From: Candidatus Thioglobus sp.
Lineage (GTDB): Bacteria > Pseudomonadota > Gammaproteobacteria > PS1 > Pseudothioglobaceae
DNA: 64,000 nt
Direction: 5' to 3'
Assembly: GCA_028228555.1 (NCBI GenBank)
Contig: JAOJBP010000003.1
Coordinates: 1-64,000 of the forward strand
Notes under the pieces: model-generated
The model's input: the letters and a program-made list of their open reading frames with translations, nothing else
Told to the model about the DNA's origin: nothing
Database searches by the model: none
Shown: positions 17,173 to 26,336 of the stretch, piece after piece
How the letters are laid out: every line of letters begins with the position of its first letter
Position numbering within the stretch: position 1 is the stretch's first letter
Made by a program: the position numbers and the translations under genes

Positions 17173-17952
17173 ATGACTGACACACCTTTAGTAATCGCAG
17201 GAAAAACTTACAACTCGCGCTTACTGGTTGGCTCAGGAAAATATAAAGATTTAACGCAAACAAAACTAGCCACCGATGCTGCACAAGCCGATATTATTAC
17301 GGTTGCAATTCGACGCACTAATATTGGTCAGGATGCAAATGAGCCTAATTTACTCGATGTTATCTCACCAGATACTTACACTATTTTGCCAAATACAGCA
17401 GGCTGCTACACCGCTAAAGATGCGGTGCGTACTTGCCAGCTAGCACGTGAATTATTGGGCGGACATAATTTGGTTAAGCTTGAAGTATTGGGTGATGAGA
17501 AAACTCTTTATCCTAACGTTGTTGAAACACTCGCTGCTGCTAAAACATTAGTAGACGATGGATTTGATGTAATGGTTTACACCAGTGACGATCCAATCAT
17601 CGCTAAAGAGCTTGAAAACATCGGCTGTGTTGCAGTTATGCCACTCGCCTCACTGATTGGCTCTGGCCAAGGTATTGCCAACCCTGCAAACATCAAACTT
17701 ATTAAAGAACAGGCCAATGTACCCATACTCGTTGACGCAGGTATTGGCTGTGCTTCAGATGCAGCGCGCGCTATGGAGCTGGGCTGTGATGGTGTATTGA
17801 TGAACTCAGCGATTGCCAATGCACAAGATCCAGTTTTAATGGCGAGTGCCATGAAGCATGCGGTTATAGCAGGTCGAGAGTCTTATCTAGCTGGAAGGAT
17901 GATGAAAAAAGCGTTTGCTTCTGCTTCATCACCAATGGAAAACCTAATCTAG
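17173..17952 (+). CDS. thiG: Thiazole synthase
   Basis: ThiG builds the thiazole phosphate of thiamine from deoxyxylulose phosphate, dehydroglycine and ThiS thiocarboxylate. The 259-residue TIM barrel has [11 protein letters not shown], the [15 protein letters not shown] segment with catalytic Lys102, [14 protein letters not shown] and [18 protein letters not shown]. No thiS, thiO or thiF neighbours are present, so the pathway is split across the genome. It follows tRNA-Ser by 23 bases and converges on the DUF6172 gene with a 9-base overlap. Confidence 0.96.
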   Translation: MTDTPLVIAGKTYNSRLLVGSGKYKDLTQTKLATDAAQADIITVAIRRTNIGQDANEPNLLDVISPDTYTILPNTAGCYTAKDAVRTCQLARELLGGHNLVKLEVLGDEKTLYPNVVETLAAAKTLVDDGFDVMVYTSDDPIIAKELENIGCVAVMPLASLIGSGQGIANPANIKLIKEQANVPILVDAGIGCASDAARAMELGCDGVLMNSAIANAQDPVLMASAMKHAVIAGRESYLAGRMMKKAFASASSPMENLI

Positions 17953-18282
17953 AAAGCTTTCATCTTCTTTTAATTCTACTTCTCTATTTTCCTCTATGGG
18001 CTTTTTAGTTCTTTTTGCTGGCTTAGCAATTACTTCTAAGAAAAAAGACTCCAACCCTTCTACATCGGCTTCTGCAATCACTTTATTAATCTCAGTGACA
18101 TGAATCGAGCTACTAGAAGCTTCAGTTGCACCAAAACGGCAATCAAAATCCCAAAAATCTACATCGTCAGGTAGTTTTTTATTGCGTTCACGCTTAATAT
18201 ACTTTCTAAGTTCGTATTTGATGGCTTCAGCCACTCTGGTTCTTTGCTTTTTTGGGTGAGAGAAGCTGAATATTTTTTTCAT
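17944..18282 (-). CDS. DUF6172 family protein
   Basis: The 112-residue soluble protein starts [21 protein letters not shown]. It carries the family-like stretches [21 protein letters not shown] and CRFG, followed by a ferredoxin-like strand pattern and an acidic tail ([16 protein letters not shown]). Members occur widely in proteobacteria without known function. It is convergent with thiG and divergent from bioF. The family call is from memory of its signature. Confidence 0.75.
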   Translation of the reverse strand: MKKIFSFSHPKKQRTRVAEAIKYELRKYIKRERNKKLPDDVDFWDFDCRFGATEASSSSIHVTEINKVIAEADVEGLESFFLEVIAKPAKRTKKPIEENREVELKEDESFLD

Positions 18283-18411
18283 AGTAAATTAGATTTAGTC
18301 GTTTAATGCGTTGAATTATACGCGCTAATCAGCTTTACAACGAGCACCCTATTGGTCACTTTTTTTGATTCTTCGTTAAAATTGACTAATAAATATCATA
18401 AAATAGAAATC

Positions 18412-19518
18412 ATGGATTTTTCAAAAAAATTATCAGAAATAAAGCAAGCTCATCTTTATCGCTCAAGAAAAGTATCTGAAAATGCACAAGATATTCAGCT
18501 GATGATTAATAAAAAATCGCTGATTAATTTTTGCTCTAATGACTATTTATCTCTGGCTAATCATCCAGAGGTTATACAGGCGTTAAAAAAAGGTGCTGAT
18601 CAATACGGTGTTGGATCAGGCTCATCTCATTTGGTAAGTGGACATTCTCGTGCTCATCACGATTTAGAAGAGGCTTTAGCTGATTACACCGGACAAGATC
18701 GAGCATTGCTGTTTTCAACGGGTTATAGTGCAAATTTAGGTATTTTCTCTGCCCTAAAAGATGAGCTTAGTTGGGTATTACAAGATAAGTTTAATCACGC
18801 ATCATTGATTGATGGAAATCAGTTAATTGGTCTTCCAATTCAGCGATATTTGCATAACGACCTTGAATCATTAAACAAAAAGATTGTCAAACAAACTGGC
18901 AGAGGCATGATTGTGACTGACACAGTGTTTAGTATGGATGGTGATCGGGCAAATATTGGTGATTTGCAAAAAATCGCAAATTTTTCACAAGCTATTTTGA
19001 TGCAAGATGATGCACATGGATTTGGCCTGTTTAAGCCCAATATTCCTAAAAACTCAATCTATATGGCCACTTTGGGCAAGGCAGCAGGCACAATGGGCGC
19101 TTTCGTCGCTGGAAATGACGATTTTATTGAGTTTTTAATCCAAAAATCACGTCCTTATGTGTATACAACAGCTATGTCACCTGCTATTTGCGTAGCAACT
19201 CTAAAAAGTCTAGAATTGATCAAAAAAGCAGAGCAAAAAACAAAATTATTAGCTAATATTCATTATTTCCGAAATTTTTCAAGCTCGCTTGATTTACCTA
19301 TCGAACCTTCTGATTCAGCTATTCAACCTTTAATCATTGGAGACAGTGAAAAAGCCCTAAAAATCAGTCAAACTTTGTTTGATAAAGGTTTTTATGTAAG
19401 TGCTATTCGTCCGCCAACGGTACCAAAAAATACTGCACGATTACGAATTACACTAAATGCTGATCATACTCAAACACAAATTGAGCAACTATTAATCCAG
19501 ATTAAACATGCTCTATAG
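18412..19518 (+). CDS. bioF: 8-amino-7-oxononanoate synthase
   Basis: BioF condenses pimeloyl-ACP (or CoA) with L-alanine in biotin synthesis and is PLP-dependent. The start is the ATG at 18412 (MDFSKKLSEIKQ), which fits the family N-terminus; a TTG 60 bases upstream would add 20 atypical residues. The 368-residue protein has NFCSNDYLSLANHPEV, GSGSSHLVSGHSRAH, MQDDAHGFGLF and the PLP lysine Lys223 in ATLGKAAG. It overlaps bioH by 11 bases, giving a two-gene biotin operon. Confidence 0.95.
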   Translation: MDFSKKLSEIKQAHLYRSRKVSENAQDIQLMINKKSLINFCSNDYLSLANHPEVIQALKKGADQYGVGSGSSHLVSGHSRAHHDLEEALADYTGQDRALLFSTGYSANLGIFSALKDELSWVLQDKFNHASLIDGNQLIGLPIQRYLHNDLESLNKKIVKQTGRGMIVTDTVFSMDGDRANIGDLQKIANFSQAILMQDDAHGFGLFKPNIPKNSIYMATLGKAAGTMGAFVAGNDDFIEFLIQKSRPYVYTTAMSPAICVATLKSLELIKKAEQKTKLLANIHYFRNFSSSLDLPIEPSDSAIQPLIIGDSEKALKISQTLFDKGFYVSAIRPPTVPKNTARLRITLNADHTQTQIEQLLIQIKHAL

Positions 19519-20206
19519 TAGCGCCATAGGTACTGGAAAAGATTTAGTCTTACTTCATGGCTGGGGCTTTAATGCTGACTTATTTAATGATTTAATTAAA
19601 ACCCATAAAGAGCAATACCGCATTACCAAAATTGATTTACCCGGCCATGGCAGAAGTGATGAGGTCGCTGGCGGGATCGACGAATGGTGTAATGAAATTA
19701 TTAAAATTTTGCCTAGCAACCCAATCTTACTCGGCTGGTCTCTAGGTGGGTTATTGGCTATCAATATTGCTCGTCAAGTACAAATTTCAAAGCTTATATT
19801 GGTAGCTTCTAGTCCTAATTTTATACAAAATGACCATTGGAAATTTGGCATAGATGCTGATAATTTCAACCAATTTTCAGATGCATTGCAACTCAATTTA
19901 TCAAAAGGACTTAAGCGTTTTATTAGCTTACAAACCAAAGATAAGTCCCAAATAAGACAACTCGGATCCTCTATAGATACTTTTCCTGCTTCAACAACAG
20001 CACTCAATCAAGGATTGGAAATATTGCTTAACACGGATTTAACTGAGCAATTTTTAGCTCTGGATATTGATATAAAGGTTATTTTAGGTAGAAAGGATAC
20101 TTTAGTGCCTAGTGCAGTATCTAGCTGGTATGAGTCTCAATCAATCGATACTGTGATTTTGAATACAGGTCATTTGCCGTTTTTAAATGCCGGCTTTGAA
20201 CTATAG
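19508..20206 (+). CDS. bioH: Pimeloyl-ACP methyl ester carboxylesterase
   Basis: BioH removes the methyl group from pimeloyl-ACP methyl ester, ending the synthesis of the biotin precursor chain. The 232-residue alpha/beta hydrolase has an HGWGFNADLF oxyanion region, the nucleophile elbow GWSLGG (Ser78), the acid residue in ILGRKDTLVP, and the catalytic histidine in NTGHLPF. Location directly after bioF with an 11-base overlap supports BioH rather than another esterase. It is slightly short at the C-terminus compared with E. coli BioH (256). Confidence 0.92.
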   Translation: MLYSSAIGTGKDLVLLHGWGFNADLFNDLIKTHKEQYRITKIDLPGHGRSDEVAGGIDEWCNEIIKILPSNPILLGWSLGGLLAINIARQVQISKLILVASSPNFIQNDHWKFGIDADNFNQFSDALQLNLSKGLKRFISLQTKDKSQIRQLGSSIDTFPASTTALNQGLEILLNTDLTEQFLALDIDIKVILGRKDTLVPSAVSSWYESQSIDTVILNTGHLPFLNAGFEL

Positions 20207-20242
20207 TATAATGCTCATCAGTATTAAACTTTGGAGATAGCG

Positions 20243-20731
20243 ATGAGTGCAGTTGTTGGTGTTATTATGGGCTCGAAATCAGATTGGCCGACCATGAAGC
20301 ATGCGGTGGAAATGTTGGATGCGTTAGGTGTCGCCCACGAAGTGCAAGTTGTTTCCGCGCATCGCACTCCAGACCTTATGTTTGAATACGCAGCGAGTGC
20401 TAGTGATCGTGGCTTGAAAGTTATCATTGCTGGCGCTGGTGGTGCAGCTCACTTACCAGGTATGGTCGCTGCCAAAACCATTGTGCCCGTGTTAGGTGTG
20501 CCTGTTCAGTCTCGGGCACTCAGCGGACAAGATTCATTATTATCTATCGCTCAAATGCCGGGTGGTATTCCAGTAGGAACACTAGCTATTGGTGATGCTG
20601 GTGCAAAAAACGCTGGGATTCTAGCTGCACAAATTATTGCCAATGAAGATAAGATTGTTAAGGCCAAAGTAGTCGCCTTTAGAGCAAAACAAACTCAAGA
20701 TGTTTTAGACAATCCAAATCCGGCTTTATAG
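20243..20731 (+). CDS. purE: N5-carboxyaminoimidazole ribonucleotide mutase (PurE)
   Basis: PurE converts N5-CAIR to CAIR in purine synthesis. The ATG at 20243 has a TTGGAGA binding site at the right distance, so the upstream in-frame TTG is rejected. The 162-residue protein has [42 protein letters not shown] and [17 protein letters not shown]. PurK follows after 3 bases, so the pair makes the ATP-dependent bacterial route. Confidence 0.97.
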   Translation: MSAVVGVIMGSKSDWPTMKHAVEMLDALGVAHEVQVVSAHRTPDLMFEYAASASDRGLKVIIAGAGGAAHLPGMVAAKTIVPVLGVPVQSRALSGQDSLLSIAQMPGGIPVGTLAIGDAGAKNAGILAAQIIANEDKIVKAKVVAFRAKQTQDVLDNPNPAL

Positions 20732-20734
20732 CAT

Positions 20735-21826
20735 ATGAAAATAGGGGTACTTGGCGCAGGCCAGTTGGGCAGAATGATGGCTATATCAGGCTATCCTCTT
20801 AATCATCAATTTGGATTTTCTGGTAATTCCCATGACGAACCATCGGCTCTATTGGGTCACATGTTTGCGCTTGAAGATAATGCTGAAAGTATTGAATCTC
20901 TAGTGGCATTTGCGGATGTGATCACTTATGAAAGTGAAAATACTGATGTTGAAATGGCTAAACAAATTAATAAAGACGTGCCAGTTTATCCGGGTGAAAG
21001 ATCTCTATTTATCACTCAGCATCGTGGTCGCGAAAAAGCCTTATTTGACCAACTAGAAATTCCTTGTGCACCTTATCAAATGGTGAACTCATTAACTGAT
21101 CTTGAAAAGGCTGTTGAACATATTGGACTGCCTGCTATTTTAAAAACAGCAACGCAAGGTTATGATGGCAAGGGTCAGTTTCTAATACGCAGTTCAGATC
21201 AAATTAAAAAAGCATTTGAAAGCATGAATGGGGTTGAATTGATTCTTGAGGGGTTTGTTAAATTTAAGCGTGAATTATCTTTAATTGCAGTGCGTAATAA
21301 TGATAATGAGCACCAGTACTATCCTTTGGTTGAAAACACTCATCATAACGGTATCTTAAGATTAACTATTGCTCCTGCTCAAAATATTGATGCTGAGGTA
21401 CAAAAAACTGCTGAATATTACATGCAAACCTTGCTTGATGAAATGGATCATGTCGGCGTATTAACAATTGAACTATTTGAAACTGAAAATGGGCTAGTTG
21501 TTAATGAAATGGCGCCACGTGTCCATAACTCTGGGCATTGGAGTATAGAAGGTGCTAATACCTCTCAATTTGAAAACCATATTCGTGCTATTAGTGGCAT
21601 GCCTCTGGGGGATACAACCCCCACTCACAACTTTAGTGCGATGGTGAATATTATTGGTAAAATTGGGCCTATACAAATTCCGTTAACAATGCCTAATGCC
21701 CACTTGCATTTGTATGACAAAAGTGAGCGCGATAATCGTAAACTCGGCCATATTAATATCACTGCTGATTCATTAGCAGAGCTTGACAACAGCATTGAAC
21801 AACTAAAAGAATTTCTACCTAATTAA
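20735..21826 (+). CDS. purK: 5-(carboxyamino)imidazole ribonucleotide synthase
   Basis: PurK carboxylates AIR with bicarbonate and ATP to give N5-CAIR, the PurE substrate. The 363-residue ATP-grasp enzyme begins MKIGVLGAGQLGRMMAISGYP and has ILKTATQGYDGKGQF, ELILEGFVKFKRELS, and the metal-binding VVNEMAPRVHNSGHWSIEG block. Length and order fit PurK. It is co-transcribed with purE. Confidence 0.97.
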   Translation: MKIGVLGAGQLGRMMAISGYPLNHQFGFSGNSHDEPSALLGHMFALEDNAESIESLVAFADVITYESENTDVEMAKQINKDVPVYPGERSLFITQHRGREKALFDQLEIPCAPYQMVNSLTDLEKAVEHIGLPAILKTATQGYDGKGQFLIRSSDQIKKAFESMNGVELILEGFVKFKRELSLIAVRNNDNEHQYYPLVENTHHNGILRLTIAPAQNIDAEVQKTAEYYMQTLLDEMDHVGVLTIELFETENGLVVNEMAPRVHNSGHWSIEGANTSQFENHIRAISGMPLGDTTPTHNFSAMVNIIGKIGPIQIPLTMPNAHLHLYDKSERDNRKLGHINITADSLAELDNSIEQLKEFLPN

Positions 21827-21849
21827 CTTATACAAACAGGATTTATATT

Positions 21850-22155
21850 ATGTCAGAAGAATACAATTGGCCTTCATCAATGCTTTATCATCCAACAGGC
21901 GATCCAATCAATATCAAGCCTATTGATAACAATGATTCATTTGGTACAGATGAGCTGCAAACTTTTATTGGTGGCCCTATTGGCCATATTAAGCTTGATA
22001 ATGGTATGCTAGTGATTAATGATGAAGGTCAAAAAATGGATTTACCATTAAATGATATGGCCAGTAAAAATGGTTATTCTTTGTATGGAAATGTTATCTT
22101 TGTGCCGAAGCTTATTCAAGCTAAACCGGTTAAATTTAATATTAAAGATCTGTAG
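21850..22155 (+). CDS. DUF3846-like small protein
   Basis: The 101-residue protein has a central block LQTFIGGPIGHIKLDNG, then VINDEGQKMDLPLNDMA and GNVIFVP. This resembles DUF3846, a family usually found in phage or antirestriction-type contexts, where a GGYIE-like strand is followed by NEEG and PLN motifs. No function is known. It follows purK by 23 bases and may be read with it; it converges on the LysE-type gene with a 3-base gap. Confidence 0.6.
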   Translation: MSEEYNWPSSMLYHPTGDPINIKPIDNNDSFGTDELQTFIGGPIGHIKLDNGMLVINDEGQKMDLPLNDMASKNGYSLYGNVIFVPKLIQAKPVKFNIKDL

Positions 22156-22158
22156 TTA

Positions 22159-22749
22159 TCACTTAAACACACTCGGTATTACCGAAACCAAAAGCAGTAT
22201 CGCCATGGTACGATTAAACATCTTGTAATGAAAATCTGTTTTGATTAGTTTTTTCATCTGAGATCCTAGAAAAAGCCAAGAGCCATTACATGGAAAGATA
22301 GCAATAAAAAAGCTTAATGCTAAGATTAATGTGGTTGTTTGCATGTCAATGCTGGTGGTAAACACACCTATTCCACTAAATATCATCACCCAAGCTTTAG
22401 GGTTTACCCATTGAAAAAATATTGCTTGTAAGAATGTTAGAGGCTTAGCACCTTGATCTATTTTTCTTTGCTGGGTGGTTATAAACATCTTGTAAGCTAA
22501 AAATAGCAAGTAACCAACACCGGCCACCTTAACAAATAGATATATAACAGGTATTTGCGTGACTAAAGAGTCAAGCCCAAAACCAACGGCTATTAGCATT
22601 ATTGGAAAGCCAAAAGCGATGCCTAGTAGATGAGGAATGGATTTTCGAATACCAAAATTCAAGCCAGACGCTAAAATCATGATATTGTTAGGGCCAGGTG
22701 TAATGGTCATAACCAGTGAAAACAGAAAAATCGATAATAAATTATCCAT
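22159..22749 (-). CDS. LysE/RhtB family amino acid exporter
   Basis: The 196-residue inner-membrane protein has about six hydrophobic segments. The N-terminal signature MTITPGPNNIMILASGLNFG is typical of the LysE family, and the QWVNPKAWVMIFS segment in the middle is equally typical. Substrate cannot be read from the sequence; homoserine, threonine or other amino acids are usual. It follows the glutaredoxin-like gene by 4 bases on the same strand. Confidence 0.92.
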   Translation of the reverse strand: MDNLLSIFLFSLVMTITPGPNNIMILASGLNFGIRKSIPHLLGIAFGFPIMLIAVGFGLDSLVTQIPVIYLFVKVAGVGYLLFLAYKMFITTQQRKIDQGAKPLTFLQAIFFQWVNPKAWVMIFSGIGVFTTSIDMQTTTLILALSFFIAIFPCNGSWLFLGSQMKKLIKTDFHYKMFNRTMAILLLVSVIPSVFK

Positions 22750-22753
22750 TTAT

Positions 22754-23131
22754 CTACTGGCCGAACTCCTTTTCTAAATAAGTTTTAATGTCATTAGATT
22801 CATACATCCAGCTAACTTTTTTACCTTCAGTAATTTTTAAACAGGGCACCTGAACCTTGCCGGCCTCTTTCAGAAGCTCTTCGCGATATTGGCCACCTCG
22901 GGTCTGCGCATCTCGAGTAACAATATTAATATTTAAGCTTCTAATCACCCTTCTACTCATAATGCAAAAAGGACAAGCAAAAAATTGATACAACTCGATT
23001 TTTGCCGCTTTTTCATCAGCTAATACTTGAGCTTGTGCATCTCTTTTAACTTTACTAACTGGGATCAATCGACTTACAAGTGCGATCAATGAACCCAATC
23101 CATTTCTAAATGCTTTTATAAATAATTTCAT
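22754..23131 (-). CDS. Glutaredoxin-like / GST N-terminal domain protein
   Basis: The 125-residue protein has a basic, moderately hydrophobic N-terminus (GLGSLIALVSRLIPVSK). A glutaredoxin fold follows, with the redox motif CPFCIMSRR at about 53-56 and the cis-proline segment VQVPCLKI. MYESNDIKTYLEKEFG is the usual end of the domain. The N-terminus may anchor it to the membrane. It is placed five bases after folD on the same strand. Confidence 0.85.
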   Translation of the reverse strand: MKLFIKAFRNGLGSLIALVSRLIPVSKVKRDAQAQVLADEKAAKIELYQFFACPFCIMSRRVIRSLNINIVTRDAQTRGGQYREELLKEAGKVQVPCLKITEGKKVSWMYESNDIKTYLEKEFGQ

Positions 23132-23136
23132 ATTTT

Positions 23137-23970
23137 TTATTTCCTATTTTGGTATGCAGTAAGTGTATTTTCTAGCAAGGTGGCAATTGTCATTGGGCCA
23201 ACGCCACCTGGAACAGGTGTTATCCAGCCAGCATTTTTAATGGCTAACTCAAAATCTACATCACCCACAAGTTTGCCAGTTTCTAATCGGTTGATACCAA
23301 CATCAATAACGACAGCGCCCTTTTTAATCCAATCCCCTTTGATTATGTGCGCAACACCAACAGCAGCAATGATTACATCAGCTCGTTTTAATTTTCCAGA
23401 GAGATCTTGGGTTTTGCTATTACAAATGGTGACAGTGGCATGCGCATTTAACAGCTCCATTGCCATTGGCCTTCCAACTATATTAGATGCGCCCACAACA
23501 ACACAATCTTTGCCTACTAAATCAATGCCTGTTGTTGCCAGCATAGTCATCACCCCTTTGGGCGTACAAGGGCGTAAATTAGCCTTATTTTGCATAAGTT
23601 TGCCGATATTCTCACTATGGAATCCATCTACATCCTTTTGTGGAGAAATGGTCTCAATAACTAAATTTGTATCCAAATGTTTAGGCAGTGGCAATTGCAC
23701 TAAAATTCCATCGATCTTGTCGTCATTATTTAAACGAATAACTTCGTCCAGTAATTCTTGTTGGGTGATATTTGCAGATTTGCTTATTTTTTCAGAATAA
23801 AATCCAACCTCTTTACAGGCATTATCTTTGTTACGAACATAAATAGTAGAGGCCGGATCGTCGCCAACAAGTATTACTGCTAAGCCAGGCGCGCGCTCTA
23901 ATTTTTTTACTTTTTGGGCAATGTCATTGCGTAATTTTTGGGCAATTTGTTTGCCATCAATAATATTCAT
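23137..23970 (-). CDS. folD: Bifunctional methylenetetrahydrofolate dehydrogenase / cyclohydrolase
   Basis: FolD interconverts methylene-, methenyl- and 10-formyl-tetrahydrofolate with NADP. The 277-residue protein shows [20 protein letters not shown], the catalytic-lysine region, [14 protein letters not shown], the nucleotide-binding [14 protein letters not shown] and the [18 protein letters not shown] end. It supplies one-carbon units together with metF and gcvP elsewhere in the window. Confidence 0.97.
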   Translation of the reverse strand: MNIIDGKQIAQKLRNDIAQKVKKLERAPGLAVILVGDDPASTIYVRNKDNACKEVGFYSEKISKSANITQQELLDEVIRLNNDDKIDGILVQLPLPKHLDTNLVIETISPQKDVDGFHSENIGKLMQNKANLRPCTPKGVMTMLATTGIDLVGKDCVVVGASNIVGRPMAMELLNAHATVTICNSKTQDLSGKLKRADVIIAAVGVAHIIKGDWIKKGAVVIDVGINRLETGKLVGDVDFELAIKNAGWITPVPGGVGPMTIATLLENTLTAYQNRK

Positions 23971-23989
23971 ACTTACTCTTTTTTTAATG

Positions 23990-24730
23990 TTATTTCGCTG
24001 TTAAAGCGACGCGTACTTTGTCTAAATCTTCTTGTGTATCAACCCCAAATCCTGTTTCAGCGCAAGCAATAGCCACATGAATGCCAAAACCTTCGTTAAG
24101 GACAGTTAGCTGCTCTAATTTTTCAACTTGCTCAAATCGAGAGCTGTCCATTTGTAAATATTGCTTAATAAACCCTGAGCGATAAGCGTAAATACCAATA
24201 TGTTTATAGCAAAGTGATAAGTCAAAGTCTTGCTCATCTCTAAAATAAGGAATTGGTGCGCGAGAAAAATACAAAGCTTTGCCCCGCTGATCAAAGACTA
24301 CTTTGACACAATTAGGATCAAGGTATTGCGCTTTGTCGATTACTTGCTCGCATAGAGTTGCCATTTGCATTTGACTCTGAACTAAATTATTAGCAACTTG
24401 ATCAATAACACTCGAACTTAGCATTGGCTCATCGCCCTGCACATTAATCACTACTTCATCATCAGCAATATCAAGTTGGGTCAATACTTCAGCAATTCTT
24501 GCTGTACCAGATGTATGATTTTCATCTGTCATGCATACTACAGCACCAAATCCCTGAGCTACTTCTTTAATTCGCTCATCATCGGTTGCAATAATAACTT
24601 TTGAAGCGCCACTTTTTAATGCATTTTCATACGTTAGCTGAATGAGTGGCTTGCCATGAATATCTTTTAATAATTTTGCTGGTAGTCTGCTAGAGGCATA
24701 ACGAGCTGGAATAATAACACTAAAGTTCAT
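23990..24730 (-). CDS. kdsB: 3-deoxy-manno-octulosonate cytidylyltransferase (CMP-Kdo synthetase)
   Basis: KdsB activates Kdo as CMP-Kdo for lipopolysaccharide. The 246-residue protein has [63 protein letters not shown] and the [18 protein letters not shown] block. It follows the Trm112-like gene by three bases in the order lpxK, trm112-like, kdsB, a common gammaproteobacterial arrangement. Confidence 0.97.
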   Translation of the reverse strand: MNFSVIIPARYASSRLPAKLLKDIHGKPLIQLTYENALKSGASKVIIATDDERIKEVAQGFGAVVCMTDENHTSGTARIAEVLTQLDIADDEVVINVQGDEPMLSSSVIDQVANNLVQSQMQMATLCEQVIDKAQYLDPNCVKVVFDQRGKALYFSRAPIPYFRDEQDFDLSLCYKHIGIYAYRSGFIKQYLQMDSSRFEQVEKLEQLTVLNEGFGIHVAIACAETGFGVDTQEDLDKVRVALTAK

Positions 24731-24733
24731 GAG

Positions 24734-24895
24734 TTAATCTAGCTTTCTAGCTTCTTCCTCTAACAAAACTGGAATGCCGTCATTAATTGGATAAGCTAGG
24801 CCGCTCACTTTACAGATTAGTTCTTCACCTATTTGTATTAAAGGTGCTTTAGATTTTGGACAGACCAATAGTTTTAAAAGTGCTTCATCAATCAT
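24734..24895 (-). CDS. Trm112/YcaR family small protein (53 residues)
   Basis: Read directly from the sequence: ATG at 24893-24895, TAA at 24734-24736. The product begins [19 protein letters not shown] and contains [21 protein letters not shown], which is the UPF0434/Trm112 pattern (CP..K.PL then YPI.DGIPVLL). The zinc-binding cysteines are reduced to two (residues 12 and 28). Its start overlaps the lpxK stop (ATGA) and it ends just before kdsB, exactly where ycaR sits in many gammaproteobacteria. Confidence 0.93.
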   Translation of the reverse strand: MIDEALLKLLVCPKSKAPLIQIGEELICKVSGLAYPINDGIPVLLEEEARKLD

Positions 24896-25842
24896 ATTTT
24901 TGCCGCTAAGTTAGTAAAAAAATCCTCGCTAATATCAAGATCTATCTCTAAGTAATACATCTTATCATTAGCAAACTCCCTACATTTTACCCAATCTTTA
25001 GCTGTCATTATTATTGGATGATTATCATTGAATTCTAAATCCTTAGATTGATACTGATAGTGGTCTGTAAATTCGTGCTCTTGCACTTGAACACCTAACT
25101 GCATCAGGGTTTGAAAAAAACGCTGAGGATGTCCAATACCCGCAACACCATGACAAGCTTGATGATTGAAAAAATCTAAAGGTTTTTTTTCACCTGATAT
25201 TAAATTAACAAAGTGAGTTGGTTTTATTTGAGCACTAACCTCTCCTGGGAAAACGGAGCCATTGTTAATAACAAAATCAACACTTTTAAGTCGACTAAGA
25301 GGCTCTCGTAGTGGGCCAGCAGGCAAGAAAAAACCATTACCAAAACGTCTATGGCCGTCTACAACAGAAATCTCAACCGCTCTATCCATGGCATAATGCT
25401 GTAAACCATCATCACTAATAACCACCTCAACTTGATGTTGATCAATCAAGTCCTTAACGGCTTGGGAACGGCATTTATTAACCATCACAGGTGCGCCTGT
25501 TTGAGTCGCAATTAACAAGGGTTCATCACCCGATACTAGTGCATTAGTATCTGAATTTACTAACAAACTAGCATTCGCATGAGAGCCACCATAACCTCTA
25601 GAAACCACCCCAACTCGCCTACCTTGTTGTTTGAAATGCTCGACTAATTTAATTACAATCGGCGTTTTACCACTACCACCAACGGTAATATTACCCACGA
25701 CTATGACGGGGACCTTGAATCGATTGGTGCGAAAAATACCAAAGTGATAAAAGGCTCGACGTATTTTACTTAAGGCATAAAAAACACCAGAGACTGGCCA
25801 TAAAAGATAATTAACAACACCTCGAGTATTTAAATCCATCAA
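24892..25842 (-). CDS. lpxK: Tetraacyldisaccharide 4'-kinase
   Basis: LpxK phosphorylates the lipid A disaccharide at the 4' position at the inner membrane. The 316-residue protein has a membrane-associated N-terminal helix region, the P-loop [14 protein letters not shown] (about 51-64), [25 protein letters not shown] and the [12 protein letters not shown] segment. Its stop overlaps the Trm112-like start. An msbA gene, the usual upstream partner, is not present; a PsiE-like gene is found there instead. Confidence 0.96.
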   Translation of the reverse strand: MMDLNTRGVVNYLLWPVSGVFYALSKIRRAFYHFGIFRTNRFKVPVIVVGNITVGGSGKTPIVIKLVEHFKQQGRRVGVVSRGYGGSHANASLLVNSDTNALVSGDEPLLIATQTGAPVMVNKCRSQAVKDLIDQHQVEVVISDDGLQHYAMDRAVEISVVDGHRRFGNGFFLPAGPLREPLSRLKSVDFVINNGSVFPGEVSAQIKPTHFVNLISGEKKPLDFFNHQACHGVAGIGHPQRFFQTLMQLGVQVQEHEFTDHYQYQSKDLEFNDNHPIIMTAKDWVKCREFANDKMYYLEIDLDISEDFFTNLAAKI

Positions 25843-25845
25843 GCT

Positions 25846-26277
25846 TTATTTAAAACACTCGCCTTTGGTATCGTATTTTTTCTCGGTAAATCTGAGCACG
25901 CCTGCAGCAAACGTTAAGATAAGTATCGATGCCACCATAATCAACAAGTTGAAATTATCACTCGACATTAGTGCTTTCATATCTATCACCATAAAACGTG
26001 TGATAGCGGTTATTGCAATAAAAATAAGGAAAATAACGGGTAAGCGATGTGTTTTAAAATAAATACCAGTCATAGCGCCTAATTCTAAATAGATAAAAAG
26101 TAGCAAGATATCCTTCAAGGAAGCAAATCCAGATTCATGCTGCATGATGATGATATATTCCCCAATGGCTGACCAAACAATTGTCGCACCAATAACAAAC
26201 AAGCCAACAATATGAAAAGTTTCAATTAAAAAATCTCCTAATTGATCAATCCTATCTTTTAATGCAATCTTCTCCAT
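25846..26277 (-). CDS. PsiE family membrane protein
   Basis: The 143-residue protein has four hydrophobic segments. The family's LLLFIYLELGAMTGIYFKTHRLPV stretch is clear, followed by IAITAITRFMVIDM. PsiE is induced by phosphate starvation in E. coli but its action is unknown. The start is 59 bases from the divergent lolC-like gene and its end is 3 bases from lpxK, so it heads the lpxK-kdsB transcript. Confidence 0.85.
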   Translation of the reverse strand: MEKIALKDRIDQLGDFLIETFHIVGLFVIGATIVWSAIGEYIIIMQHESGFASLKDILLLFIYLELGAMTGIYFKTHRLPVIFLIFIAITAITRFMVIDMKALMSSDNFNLLIMVASILILTFAAGVLRFTEKKYDTKGECFK

Positions 26278-26336
26278 TTTTCTCCTCAGATATTTAGTTA
26301 TTAGTAAAGTGCTAATTATGACAAAATATCACCACC

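Noticed and set aside
23180-23800. Long plus-strand open frame (206 codons) opposite folD
   Set aside because: It is antisense to a well conserved folD with all motifs, and its own product looks like no protein family.
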